Positions 21,014 through 33,965 are shown, counted from the first letter of the stretch. The stretch is 64,000 bases of DNA from Blakeslea trispora (GCA_025331445.1 JAIWNE010000050.1:62001-126000); one strand, 5' to 3'. Numbers and translations: made by a program. The notes: a model not told the origin generated them from the letters alone.

Positions 21014-23029
21014 ATGGATACGAAAAAAAAGAAAGCAAAAGGAAACTGTCTTGTCATCTTCTTCATGTAGTAGCAAAAGAGCCTGTCTCTCAAACCTTCC
21101 TGGAAATACCATCTTAACTAAGGATATTGCTAAACAATTAAAGGTGCCTGACTTCATCGCTTCACTAGAGGCACGACAATGGAAGCAAGAGGCTTCCCTG
21201 GTTCGCTCTTACTTTCAGTACACAGATTTACCAGAGAGTACACCAAAGCAACTTATGACGGTTTTGAATGGAGCACTTCATAGAATGATCAACAATAAAG
21301 ATATAGATGATAAGTTGAAGTGTTACAGTACTGGTCTTCTTCGACAATTTAAAACAGAAAAAAGCAAACAGAGACTCGTTATGGAATACAGAAAGCTACT
21401 GAAGCATCAACAGATTGGAGAGCTTGAAGAAGAAGCGCAGACTGAAGCTCGTTTCACCAGTCGTATTCTGACAACTGTTGAAGCCAAAGCTCATAGGAAG
21501 AGCATGGAGCGCAGACTATATCAGCTAACCGACGATGATGAGACTAACTGTGATGAGATTGATGTAGGAGAGTCAGACCTGGGAAGTTTTTTGGAAGATA
21601 AAGAAGATGATTTCAATAAAGATGTACAGGTAAATTAATCAACTGTAGGCTTCTGTATTAACTAGAGGTCAGGAAATAAATATTTCAATACTAAATCTTT
21701 ACTTTAGCCTCTTACACCTATACCATTATGTACTGATAAGCCTGAAGTTGTTAATGTCGCCAATATCTCACATGTCTGTGTTGATGACTTATTTACAGAA
21801 CAAGAAGTGGAGAAAGAGGAAGTACGTTTGTGCATCTCACATTAAACATAAGAGTTCTGAGCGTCTAAAGATTAGTTCCCAACTTTGAAAGTCTTTAAAG
21901 AAAAAAACATGTACAAGTACCAAGCACCAGCACAGAATATCATCTCACCTCATAAACCTATTATTCAAGCAACCGATCTGTGCGTTTTGAAAGACTACTT
22001 TGATATTTGCATTGGAACGAATCAAGACAATGCTTCTGAAGAAACGAAGGAAGAACACATGACTTACATGAACGAACAGAATATATACAAGTTTCTCAAA
22101 GAAGTGTCTGGGGATATCTATAGCAAATTACTACTTATTCTACAAATTCAAGACCGTATCAAGATGAAGGAGGCAATTCTAGGACTCCCTTCCGAAGCAA
22201 ACGCTTTCACTGAATTCGTCCAATACACATTGCTTGACTTTAGTTTGAACTTGTTGAAACCTGGTAGCTTTTATGGAAAAAGCGACGAGCGCACCATCTT
22301 TTGTGAGGTTTTTATCCCCATATTCAAATCCTTTGGTAATTGTCTCGGTATACTAAACTATACATGGTAATTCAATTGACAAATGATGCTGACAAATTTA
22401 ACCAACCTCTCAAACTTTCAACTTTTAGGTGTGAAAAAAAGGCGAAGGAAGCCGATTATGTATGGCTCGTTTCAAATGATTTTTCAAGAGAAAGAAAAGA
22501 CAACATGAAGCTATGTGATGGCATTGGCACTATGACAAAAACTCAAAGCACATATTTGGTGATGGAGACCAGTGGCTTCTCAAGTGATAAGACAATGACG
22601 CATTCACTCAATGACACACTCAAAAACATCAAGAATGGTCATGACAATTTGAAATATCTGTTTAGTCAATACCGAAGTGCCTCTTTTGAGACCATGAAGA
22701 AGATTAATCTTTTCTCTTGCCAAATTATTGAAAACAAAATTACTCTGATCAAATATGCTGTAAAGTCCCGAACAACTTGGAAAGTTGTTGAATGCCGTTC
22801 AGCTACAGTACCACTGACTGTTGAAAACAGCCTTGAATACATGAGAGTTTTCGAGCTTTTTGCTTTTCTTATGGTAAGTATTCTAAAGCAGATATTTACA
22901 TAAATTTGTCTAAAAACTTGCTAGTCCAATATCAAAGAACAACAATCCATCTTCAAGCAGTTAAAGTTGGAAAATCTAGGTCTGATATCTGTACCAAACG
23001 ATGAAACCGTAGCCTATTGCCTGCTGTAA
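21014..23029 (+). CDS. Unknown protein of a Mucoromycota-type family (possible frameshift near the start)
   Basis: The exons are about 21014-21630, 21708-21821, 21876-22366, 22429-22873 and 22925-23029, with all downstream phases closing. I do not recognise a named domain. The C-terminal half reads LCDGIGTMTKTQSTYLVMET followed by SG, then THSLNDTLKNIKNG, TWKVVECRSATVPL and VFELFAFLM. This pattern (acidic DG...VxETSG, then a helical block with W-K-x-x-E-C/x-R-S-A) recurs, from memory, in many unassigned Mucorales proteins and might be a nuclease-like fold. The interval 20703-21013 contains no ATG. The first ATG (21014) lies in a different frame from the long exon, and an 8-A run at 21023-21030 separates them. 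One A fewer would place the start and a KKRK-type basic signal in frame. Confidence 0.68.
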
Positions 23030-24040
23030 ACCCTATGATTGTCAATTTATCTTTGTCTTCGCAGAAAATTGTTTATGACCAATAAAAAGGATTCGATAGG
23101 GTTCATCTCTCCTCATAATCAAGCTAATTCTCGAAAATGATTGCAATTCATTTTTTTTAGTTGATGCCATCTGTTTAACTTATCAATTAAAACATCAATT
23201 CACTGTGCTAACTAAAGTCAAGTTGTAGCTTTAAAGATAAAACTACTTTTGAATACATCTTTCTCATAATAAGATCAGTTTATTTGTTGGACATGCTATT
23301 TGAGTTTTGCTGTCAACACTGAGTTAACGAGGGATTCGTTAAGATTTAGAGAAGCGGGGTTGCTTGAATTTGACTGCACTTTCATGATGTGATGATTTTG
23401 AACTGCTCATTCTAGTTGATGTAAACACAATTCAAGGTATGCCTAGTTTGACATGGTTCATCGATGAAGATCTCTTATGTATCACATCTATCTACGGATC
23501 TGTTGTTACAGTATGTAGTGCTTCTTGTAGCATGAGAGAAAGTACAACATAGCTTATATGGCTCTGATAATCGCACAACTAAAAAAAACAAGTCTCTTTG
23601 TCAGCTCCACCAAGTCCTTTTTCCAGCATTTGCCGAATCATACATCGCTACAAGCATCCAATCCAAAACTACAAACAAATGGAGACTAGGCTCTGTTACA
23701 GCTTGTCTATGTATTGTCTCGGGGAAGGGGGAAAAGACATGGCTAGCGCAAGCACATTAGCTTTGTCAAGAAAAAGAAAAAAAAAACGATCGAGATGATA
23801 TTAGCAAGAACTTTAAGAATATTTTCACAAGTGTAATAGTATGAAACACCCTCAGCTAAAAAAAAATGTCAAATATTTATTCTAGTATGTGTGTATTTTT
23901 CTTTAACGAACGGGAAGCTCCTGTTTAGATTAAGACTTCCCTCAATTGAGAGTAGACAATATGTGTAACAATACAAGTAGATCTGTCCAATATCATCACT
24001 CTTGGCAAATGGCAACGGAAGCCGTTATCTCTGTACACTT
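23030..24040. other. Intergenic region before tandem repeat
   Basis: AT-rich; no gene, RNA or element recognised. Confidence 0.45.
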
Positions 24041-25160
24041 GCTGGTGCATAGTATTGCTCTCACAACTGATGCCGCATCCCACGAATTGCCATCTTCATA
24101 ACACAAAATACGCATATCATGTGCTTAGTGGAAATACACTCTAAGCTACTCTCATATACCATGACTTTCAATTGCTCGGGTTGAACGACATGAACACAAT
24201 CTGTAGACTAACAAGAGCTTGCATCAGGTCATATCGAAAGAAGCGGCCCTACAACTCGAGCTATATATGTATATATACATGTACATATACATATATATAT
24301 ATATAGGTCAAGAGAGAGAGAGAGAGAAGAAAAAAAGAAAAGTTAGCCATTGTACTAAACAGCACCTGCAGTCGTCTATCACTTATCTTGCTACTGGCGC
24401 ACGACAATAGGTAGCATTACCATGCAACTGAAGCTTACTCGGGTTGCTATCCCCATAACAAAAAGTACGTATACTCTAAGCTTAGAGCAAGCAGCAAGCA
24501 GCAGACGCTTACTTTCGTCTTTAGATTTCGACTTGGCTCGCGTGTCTACTATCTAAAGATAATCCATAAGCCTTACAACTGCTGGTGCATAGTATTGCTC
24601 TCACAACTGATGCCGCATCCCACGAATTGCCATCTTCATAACACAAAATACGCATATCATGTGCTTAGTGGAAATACACTCTAAGCTACTCTCATATACC
24701 ATGACTTTCAATTGCTCGGGTTGAACGACATGAACACAATCTGTAGACTAACAAGAGCTTGCATCAGGTCATATCGAAAGAAGCGGCCCTACAACTCGAG
24801 CTATATATGTATATATACATGTACATATACATATATATATATATAGGTCAAGAGAGAGAGAGAGAGAAGAAAAAAAGAAAAGTTAGCCATTGTACTAAAC
24901 AGCACCTGCAGTCGTCTATCACTTATCTTGCTACTGGCGCACGACAATAGGTAGCATTACCATGCAACTGAAGCTTACTCGGGTTGCTATCCCCATAACA
25001 AAAAGTACGTATACTCTAAGCTTAGAGCAAGCAGCAAGCAGCAGACGCTTACTTTCGTCTTTAGATTTCGACTTGGCTCGCGTGTCTACTATCTAAAGAT
25101 AATCCATAAGCCTTACAACTACTGGTGCATAGTATTGCTCTCACAACTAATGCCGCATCC
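24041..25160. repeat. Tandem duplication of a 540-bp unit plus 40-bp third copy
   Basis: Copy 1 is 24041-24580 and copy 2 is 24581-25120, identical by eye in every line. A third, truncated copy covers 25121-25160 with two mismatches. Each unit starts GCTGGTGCATAGTATTGCTC and holds a TA/CA-rich near-palindrome, a GA run and an AAGCAGCAAGCAGCAG stretch. Within the unit, two related sub-blocks recur about 360 bp apart (GAATTGCCATCTTCATAACA and GGTTGCTATCCCCATAACA, both followed by ACTCTAAGCT). The 63-codon frame that repeats in each unit is not considered a gene. Confidence 0.96.
24261..24305. repeat. TATA/CATG near-palindrome (repeated at 24801-24845)
   Basis: About 45 bp of alternating purine-pyrimidine sequence centred on ACATGT. 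It could extrude as a cruciform or be slippage-prone. It occurs once per 540-bp unit. Confidence 0.8.
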
Positions 25161-28100
25161 TAGTACATTTACAATATTTTACAAAGATCAGGCAAAAGAA
25201 TGATTGTGCAAGAAGTTACAAAATAAAATAAATAAATAGAAAAGCCGACGTCACCTGTGTGTTTGATTTTTTTTATACTTTTTTTTTTTTTTGCTGGATA
25301 AAACTAGAGGAATACATGAAACGACAGGTAAAGGCAACTAATTCAAGCTTGATGTTTGTATACTAAAATATGTAACTGCTGTATGTTCTTGCAAAGAAGA
25401 GAGGTGCTACAACACCTGAAAATCAAACTTCTTTGAAGGTACAATGTAAACCGCATAAAACGTTGTTATTTATAGTCCAATAAGACTGGTAAATGAGTCT
25501 ATCAAACAGTGCATACTTGAAAGTGAATGCACTTTTTTTCTTATAAGGTGCTCTAAATTGCATCAGGCACAGCTGCCATGATGATATTTTTATTGCAACT
25601 GTCAAGCTGACCATCGTAGAGAAACATATATAATGCTCTTACAAAGCCTTACAAATAAGGCAAGTAGAAAATAGATTTTACTTTAAAATCAGACACTGAA
25701 AATAAGAAGACAAGTAATCCTTAATATTCATTTAGTTATTTTTTTTTTGAATTTTGTCTTCTTTTTTCTTTGGTAGCGCTTTCACATGGTTAAGGTAGAC
25801 CCTATGCTTAAATCTATTAAAAGGCTCAAGAGAGTTTAAAAAGCAAGAAGAAATTCAAACATGTTCGGGTTTAGGATTGATTTCTGTTTTTGCGAGGTTC
25901 AGTCTTTCTCTGGGTTTTAATTGTTGTCACATAAGTATTGATCAAGTAAAGCGCAAGTTGGATAGTATTGGCGTTCACGTCTGTCAAGTTATAGTTATCC
26001 ATAACTTGAGCTTTTGTTCATGTTAACCCAGCCGAAAGCCTGTTATTTCTGAGCATCGTAAAAAGGGTCACTTGGAATCGACATAAGAGCACGTTGGGTA
26101 AGCCTAAGAACAGTGGATACACGGCATCTGATTCTACTGAATTTCGATTTCTCATCGAAGAAACTGATGGTGGTGTGAGAGTTATTCATCGAGTTAGTGT
26201 GAAATATAAGGAAGAGTTGATTATGCTTACCACCAAGTGAGAGAAAAGGTAGTGTGATGGCTTGGGGTTGCTTTTAGAAAGGGCGGTGTTAGAACCTCTT
26301 GTGTTTGTAAATAGCTCAACGGATCAACCATGGTTCGTTGAAAAGCAAGCTAAATAGTATGAGATCCAGCAGCAATCAATCAAAAGAAAGGTAGTACAGC
26401 CGAATATGAATTCCTATCTCTTGTAAAAGAAACCTTTTAATAGATCACTGGCGGAAAAAGAGAATTTGTTCTAAGAATATATTTATATATTAACAGTGTC
26501 TTCAACACATTTATCGCTTGATGCCTGAGTTTTCAAGTATAAAGAAGAAGAAGTTTCTGATTTTCCACTCAGGGTCCATATATTTGATATCTCTTATTCC
26601 CCTTCATACCCAAAGAATTAATAACTCAATTTTTGATAGTAAAAAGGTTGGACATGGTAAGATAGAAAGTATGCAATTTAATCTTTCAATAAAAAAAAAA
26701 GCAAGTTCAGTGAGTGATTATATTAGCTTCGTCAACAGACGTACTTAATCATCTTCTATTTTACAAAGTCAGAACCCCATGCTACTTTTCAGTAAGAACA
26801 TTGACATAATAAAGCAGTTGGCCACTCATAGTCAATAAGACAAAAGTGTGATATCATGTTCGCTCATACCACAAAGACTCAAATCGGCTAACTAAGGATT
26901 CAGATAGTAACATACACAGAGTCAGTTTACTGTAATTCTATATTTTCCAATTTGTTTCTTATATTACTTGTTGTAGATATGCGATTGTGTGATTAGAATA
27001 TGGACACTTACTAAGTTGTCGTTTTCATGATTTTTGACTTGTCAGCACCTTATTGTTTGCATATTTCTACCTAGCAGAACCAAAGATAGCTAGACTCAAA
27101 GAAGTCTCTTTTAAAACAAAAAGACTTTCTCATCCAATTCCTATCAGCAGCATCATTGTAGCAAAGGTAAATTTTCTTCACTTTGCGCACTTTTCGTTGT
27201 TACTGTTGGTGTTGTCTTTTTGAAGTTCATTTTATGTTGACAAAAACATATCTCAGAGCCAAATCAAGACAACGAGCAAGAAATTTGCAGCTAGCTGCTT
27301 CGTAGCCCATAGCACAGACATATTAATTTTGTATGACTTCAAGTTGTACATTGTCTGCTTGCTTTTCTTTGCTTAGTCCAACTAAAACTGTTTGTCAACC
27401 TTGAGAATATCGAAAAGGAAATACCAACATCTAAAAACTAGTGTGCAAAAACATTATTGAAAGGTTTGTTAAAAAAAAAAAGAACCACTCAGCATTATCT
27501 TGAAACTTTCCAAATTGCTTTGACCTAAAGTGTTCTCAATAAACAATAGTTTGTAGCCAATTAAAAAAAATCAAAGGCAAACTATAGGTGGTAAAAACTC
27601 GGTTTGTTGATGAGTGTAATTCCAAGAGAATGCAGCCATGATATGACTACGCTTACTGGCTGATTGATTGGTAAAGACACATGTCTTAAACAAAGTGCTA
27701 TTTATTTCTGGTGATTTGCTATTTGTTGTGATTCATTGTTTTCGACTTATTCGACCAATGATCTCTATAGTTATCGGGTGCTTCGGATTTTGCATGTTTT
27801 TTTTTATTCAGACACAAAGCCCTCATATCATGCATCAAGCGTCTCTATAGCATGGTACTTTTAATAGATCATACAAACACTTAAACAAAAAGATCAATTG
27901 ACGTACCAAAAGTGTACATTATAACTCAGGATGAGGTTACCTTTGTTAATAGCTAAACAGTCTTATATTGATTAATAATATAGCTCGTAACACTAACGAA
28001 TTTACTCCATCGGCTTTCATTCAAGACATTACAATCCTGTTAAGCGTCAAGCAAGATATATTTATTTTCACTTTCTATTCTTAAATATTGTTTTTTTTTC

Positions 28101-28606
28101 GAAATCAGACTCTCGGTTTCGAAAATATGGAACTGATTTTAATTGGTCAAATTTGAGCCTGTAAACCCCAATGCAGTGAAACAAAAGCAATGAGAAGCGA
28201 ATTCAATTAAAGTTGGTTCCTGAAAAGATAAAAAAGGGACGCGTCTTTGTGTTTTCCAAGCAAAGATGCATTGCAAAGAGAAAGGAGAGAATACGCTTAA
28301 AGCCAGAGGGATACATGAATCAAAGGAAACATGTTACTCATCATGATCTCATTAAGTGACTTCACGAATAAGGTTATAGCCAAAAGTAATAAGATAGCAG
28401 AGCTATTTTTAGTATCAACCAGGTTGCATCAGAGATTGAATTGCCGAGGCTTAGATGTCCGCTCTATTCTTCTTTGATATTTGTACTGCTCCCTTTTCCT
28501 TTCCCTCTCTCTCTCTCTCTCTCTTTTTCATTTTTTTTTCCTTTGCTAAATCTGTAAATAGTATTTCTTTTTTTTTTGATCTGCATATTTATGCAAAATC
28601 AGCATC
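25161..28606. other. Gene desert containing a decayed transposase
   Basis: 3.4 kb of AT-rich DNA with no intact gene. Only the transposase remnant at about 26090-26340 is recognisable. The last part is the upstream region of the chitin synthase gene, with CT-rich and poly-T tracts at about 28503-28577. Confidence 0.5.
26090..26340 (+). pseudogene. Decayed Tc1/mariner transposase fragment
   Basis: Translated pieces resemble the centre of the Tc1 catalytic domain: FRFLIEETDGGVRVIHRVSV, then a stop, then KGSVMAWGCF, then another stop. The same region of the intact element at 1403 reads SRFTVEGYRGGARVLQKLGE and KGSMMIWGCF. It has several stops and no preserved ends found, so it is an old copy of a related but not identical element. 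Confidence 0.7.
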
Positions 28607-31600
28607 ATGGAAAAGTATTCGGCAGACAATAAGATTGAAACTTACCAACCTAATTTGAACCGAGAATTCTCGACAAGTAGTCGTATAACAAATGCCCAAG
28701 AATCAGCACCGATGGCCTCAGATGCGCAAGCATTCATTACACAACCTGTCAAACGAGGAAGATCTCTCGTGAGGCCGGAAAGAGAACGAGTGGATCCCAA
28801 TCACCGTCAATTTCATTATCGGCAAGCTGCCATTCAAGCACCTTCAGATAACATTCAGCCAAGTAGAACAGGCAATCAACCTCAACCACTAACTAGAAGA
28901 GGCACCACTAAATCTGTAGTTTTGCGACGAGGAAAGAGTGTGTTGGGGCGCGAAGAAAAAGGTTCAGATGAAGATGAATTTGCATACTTTCAAGAGTCAA
29001 AAAAGACCTGGAAAGATAAACTGCCTAGACCTTGGATGGCCTATTGTTACTTGATTACCTGCTGTATACCTCCTCAACTCTTAAGCTGTGTTGGTAAGTG
29101 ATAAAATAGCTCTTATTTTATCTTGTTTTTGTTTGTTTACTAATTTTTTTTTATTTTAAAAAAAAATCAGGTATTAAAGCTGGTCCCGCTCAGACTGCTT
29201 GGAGAGAAAAAATGGGGTTGATTGGTATCATTCTTAGTATTATGGCTGCTGTCGGCTTCTTAACCTTTGGTTTCAATCAGGCTGCTTGTCCCTTGGGTGG
29301 CGATTTCTCTATTCATGGTAATGCTGTACCTCCAGGCTATCTTATTATGAAGGGTTGGGCTTATATGTTGGCCGATTGGTCGGACCATCCATCTTCTAAT
29401 GGTACTATCAATGTACTTTATCCACCATTCAATGGCAGTGGCATGGATGCTTCTTTGTTATTTCCTCAACGCTTTCCCGAATGCGATAACGTATATATTC
29501 CTCTGCAGGGTCAACAAGCTAATTACTTTCCCTGTCAAATGTTTAATCCCAACTCAACCACACCTCCTGATGCTTCCACCTATACCAACAGAACTCTTTG
29601 CCATACTTCAGCCAGCGCATTAAACATGTACAACTCGTTCTATAACAATGGCTCACCTACCAAGAATGGCAAGTTAAGCAAGAGATTAAAAGTTTATTAT
29701 GAGTACAACGATTTAAACACAACTTCCAATTTAATGCTTTACAATGGGTAAGGAAAAGCCTTCAAGCCAGTAAATGAAATGCCCCTTACTTATTGTCTTT
29801 TGGTAACAATTATTTCTAATCTACAGGAAAGTATTGAATCTAGCTTTATTGCGATCCCTGCCAACGTCTTATTTTTCAACTCCTTCCAATGGTCTTGTTC
29901 AACAAATATTGAGTAACATGGATACCTTTGCAGGAAAGGACATGACTTACTTAATTCAGGCGAGACAGAACTCAACTTGGAAACAAGAGGCTGAATGTTT
30001 ATCAAAATCAATTGCTGTAGGACAGATCGATACACTTTCAGTTGGTTGTATGTTTTCCGAAATTGTTCTCTACGTTTCATTGGTCGTCATTTTGGGTGTC
30101 ATCCTTGCCAAATTCTCTTTAGCTGTCTACTTTGGCTGGTTTATGTCTTGGAAGCTAGGCAATTTCAAAGAAGAAAGCTCTTATGCAGCAAGGATGAGGC
30201 GAGAAGAACAAATCGAAAATTGGACTAGAGATATCAATGACAATGGTCCTGTCGTTAGCGCTCCTCCTCCACCTCCTGTCCCATCTACACAAAAGAAACA
30301 ACGCACCTTGTTTCCCCGAACCTCTCGCTTTACGCCATTAGAGTATGGTTCTACTCGTTTTGATTCTGAGAAGCCACCTGTACCTGCATGGAGAAAGTAA
30401 GTCACCTGAGAAAAAAATTGATACACTTATTCATTCTAATACTTATCAATCCATCTTTAGTAGTGTCAATGTTGGAAGTAGACCTGATTCGGTCATGTCC
30501 TTTTCTTCTCCTTCTTTCACAAACGTTCGCGGATCCACTGCATCATTTTCCAACTATGTTACACCTGGAATGTCGTCATCTAGTTGGGATGGTCGTAGCA
30601 GTGCCTCTAACAGTAGTGGCGGTATTCAATGTCCATTTCCTCTTTCGCCTCATGTTGTGCCTCAACCACCGTCCGATTATATGCCTTTCAACTACCCATT
30701 GGCGCATACCATCTGTCTAGTGACATGTTATTCGGAAGGTGAAGAAGGTATCCGTACTACACTAGATTCCATCTGTGTCAGCGATTACCCGAAAAGTCAC
30801 ACGATGCTTCTAGTGATTTGCGATGGTTTAATTACCGGTAGTGGTGAAACCATGTCAACACCCGACGTTTGTATAGGTATGATGCGAGACTTGATTGTGC
30901 CCGCGGATCAGGTACAGGCCCAACCTTATGTTGCTATTGCTGACGGTTCAAGAAGAAACAATTGTGCCAAGGTTTATGCAGGTTTCTACAAGTTTGATGA
31001 CCGCACTGTGCCTCCAGAACAACAATCTCGGGTACCTATGATAACCATTGTCAAATGTGGCGGACCTGAAGAGGCCAATGCGCCAAAACCTGGTAATCGT
31101 GGTAAACGTGACTCGCAAATTATTTTGATGCAATTCTTGCAGAAAGTGATGTTTGACGAGCGTATGACTATGATGGAATATGAATTCTTCAATGCTATCT
31201 GGCGAATCACAGGTGTTTCGGCTGATCATTTCGAAATCTGTCTGATGGTTGATGCAGATACCAAGTTGTACCCAGATGCTTTGTCGCGTTTAATCTCAGC
31301 GGCTGTCAAAGATCCAGAAATTTCTGGTCTTTGTGGTGAAACAAAGATTGCAAACAAAAAGGCAAGCTGGGTTAGTATGATACAAGTATTCGAATACTAT
31401 ATTTCCCACCACCAATCAAAAGCATTTGAGTCTATCTTTGGCGGTGTTACCTGTCTACCTGGTTGTTTCTGTATGTACCGCATTAAAGCACCCAAAGGGC
31501 CCAACGGCTACTGGGTTCCCATTCTTGCAAACCCCGACATTGTGGAACATTATTCAGAGAATGTTGTAGATACTTTGCATCGAAAGAACTTACTACTTCT

Positions 31601-32591
31601 CGGTGAAGATCGTTACTTGACCACATTGATGCTCCGTACCTTCCCTAACCGTAAGATGATGTTTGTTCCTCAAGCAGTCTGTAAAACGGTAGTACCAGAT
31701 ACGTTCATGGTTCTTTTATCGCAACGTCGTCGCTGGATCAATTCTACCATTCATAACCTGTTTGAGTTACTGCTTGTCAATGATCTCTGTGGTACATTCT
31801 GCTTCTCTATGCAATTTGTTGTTTTTATGGAACTTGTGGGTACATTAGCCCTTCCTGCAGCTATCTCGTTTACTCTTTATGTAGTCGTCATTGCTATTAT
31901 GGGTCAACCAGCACTTTTACCATTGATTTTGCTTGCATTAATTTTGGGTCTTCCTGCTGTCTTAATTGGTATGACAAGTCGAAAGCTCATCTATGTGGGC
32001 TGGATGTTAATTTACTTGGTTAGTTTGCCTATTTGGAACTTTGTTCTTCCTACTTATGCTTATTGGCACTTTGATGACTTTTCTTGGGGTGATACACGTA
32101 AAGTTGAAGGCGTCACTAAGGACAAGGGTCATGGAGATGAAGGTGGTCAATTTGATAGCAGTGTGATTACCATGAAGAAGTGGAGCGAGTATGAAATAGA
32201 TCGTCGGACTAAAGCAGCTCAAGACCATCATATACCTGTTCCACGATTCCAGGAACGACATCTGACTGTAGATATTTTTACTGAAAGAAATAATGAGCGT
32301 GTAGTGAGACGATACAGCAACATATCGAACGAGAGTGGACAAGCACCTTTAACAAAAGATTGCCAAGAAGGAACACCCCTCGGTATTATACCCATTGCTA
32401 AAAAAGAGCCAGTCCAATTGACAGATGAGCACAGGAATATAGATGAAGTCATTGTTCCTGTCCAAGAAGAACCAGAAGACCATGAACTGGATTGGATTCA
32501 ACAAAGCACTCACGACAATAACTGGGCAGATCCTGCGCCTCACCATCAACATAGTCATTTTGAGGAAGACTCTCCAGGTAGAGCATCCTAA
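28607..32591 (+). CDS. Chitin synthase, division 2, class IV-like
   Basis: Membrane glycosyltransferase (GT2) that polymerises N-acetylglucosamine from UDP-GlcNAc into wall chitin. The exons are 28607-29093, 29171-29747, 29827-30396 and 30461-32591, giving 1,254 residues with all phases closing. The N-terminal 160 residues are basic and Ser/Arg-rich. A hydrophobic segment follows ([20 protein letters not shown]), then a large loop with N-glycosylation sequons, then a second one ([20 protein letters not shown]). Catalytic motifs are ICDG, DAD at about 809, GEDRYLTT at about 926 and QRRRW at 966-970, followed by a C-terminal membrane cluster and a DDFSWGDTR end. There is no myosin motor, so it is not class V/VII. 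The size and domain order match the yeast Chs3-like class IV. Confidence 0.96.
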
Positions 32592-32782
32592 ACTAATATT
32601 TCATTGTATCTTGATTTGTCATCACGTGTATTATTCTATTGTTTCTCGTTTATATTTTTGATCACTAAATTACATACTACTTTGCTTTTTTTTTCCCTCT
32701 TTGTCTTTTTCCTTTTCAAATAAGAATAACCCCAACACTTGACTGAATCGCCTGTATAAGAAAAAGAGCATTCGACACATAT

Positions 32783-32815
<33 letters not shown>

Positions 32816-32901
32816 CATTCTGTATTTGTAACCTGCATCTATTGCAGCATTCCAAAGCCTGAACACGAAGGAATTCTGTACTACTTACTTTATACCAACT
32901 C
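32592..32901. promoter_or_regulatory. Spacer between chitin synthase and YEATS gene
   Basis: 310 bp holding the 3' flank of the chitin synthase gene and the upstream region of the next gene, including the GA run below. Confidence 0.4.
32787..32815. repeat. (GA)n microsatellite upstream of YEATS gene
   Basis: About 14 GA units, flanked on both sides by GAGCATTC, 87 bp before the YEATS start codon. Confidence 0.95.
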
Positions 32902-33965
32902 ATGAAGATCCAACTCAGAATATTCTGTAACTCAAAAACCATAAGTGAAAAGTCGAATGATGGCAAGGTACTGCATTCCTGGAGAGTGCAAATAAGATCA
33001 ATGAACACCAGCTCAGATTGTTTGGAGAACCTTGTTGATCACGTAGAATATCGACTACATCCTTCGTTCCAAGAACCATGCATCAGTAAGTGGCAATAAC
33101 AAATGCAGTGATGATAGTAACGCGATATACTAGCCCGCATGCATGAGCCTTATCGTATAGAACGCCATGGATGGGGCGAATTTAATATGTTGATTGTTCT
33201 ATACTTTAGAGATGTAGCTATACCACCCAAGAACATCATATTCGATCTTAATTTCAAACGGTCAAAGTATTCTGTACAAAGAACATTGGTAGCTTTATAC
33301 AAAGAAAGGGTATATTTGTTTTCTTTGTTGACTCAGTAAATGAATGTAGGATATACCGTGCCAGGGAAAGCAACCAGTGTTTATACAGCCATCGAACTTG
33401 GCACATCCTCGCATTCTACCCAAGCCTAGTGTATCCAATAATATCAATGATAATGTTTGGTCCATGTCAGTGCTGTACTTGAACGCATACAATCAGCAAC
33501 AACTTTGTAACTACAACCTGCTTGATTCTTTCAATGTCGACAATGTAAGAATGATTGATTTACATATGCTTAAGCCTGTACAAGTTATATTGAATCAATG
33601 GTTTTGTTTTTTATCTGTAAGATAAAAAATGATATCAATTTATCACATCTGAGTAGTATTCTGAGATCACTCAACGATCAAGACTTGCGTCGATTCTACA
33701 ATCTTTTGTCAAGATGGGATTTGAGACATTTAGGTATTGTTGAGAGTCAAGGTAAAGTAAAAATGAAATGTGAGAGAAATGAAAACTCAAAGAAAAAGAG
33801 AAGTATGAACTAATTCATTTTTCTGCAGATGAGATCATATTAGACCTTAACAAGTTTGAACCTTCAGAGTTATTGATTGTTTGGAAGTTTGTGATGAACC
33901 TAAAACAATACAAAGAAACACTTCTCCTACTCCACTTATTGCACAAAGGACCATGCTCCAACTAA
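32902..33965 (+). CDS. YEATS-domain protein with AF9-like C-terminal region
   Basis: Predicted reader of acetylated or crotonylated histone lysine, acting in chromatin or elongation complexes. It is split over five exons: 32902-33085, 33134-33288 (or to 33309), 33389-33544, 33622-33751 and 33829-33965, giving 253 or 260 residues. The YEATS fold is recognised from MKIQLRIF (strand 1), SWRVQIRS, VDHVEYRLHPSFQEPC, EPYRIERHGWGEFNMLIVLY and IIFDLNF. The C-terminal block LSSILRSLNDQDLRRFYNLL, then EIILDLNKFEPSELLIVWKF, resembles in pattern the ANC1-homology domain of AF9/ENL. That C-terminal assignment is inference. The end of exon 2 is ambiguous because two donors (33289, 33310) keep the same phase. 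Confidence 0.82.

Noticed and set aside
24219..24950. Two identical 63-codon frames
   Set aside because: They exist only because the 540-bp unit is duplicated, and they are built from TA and GA simple repeats.
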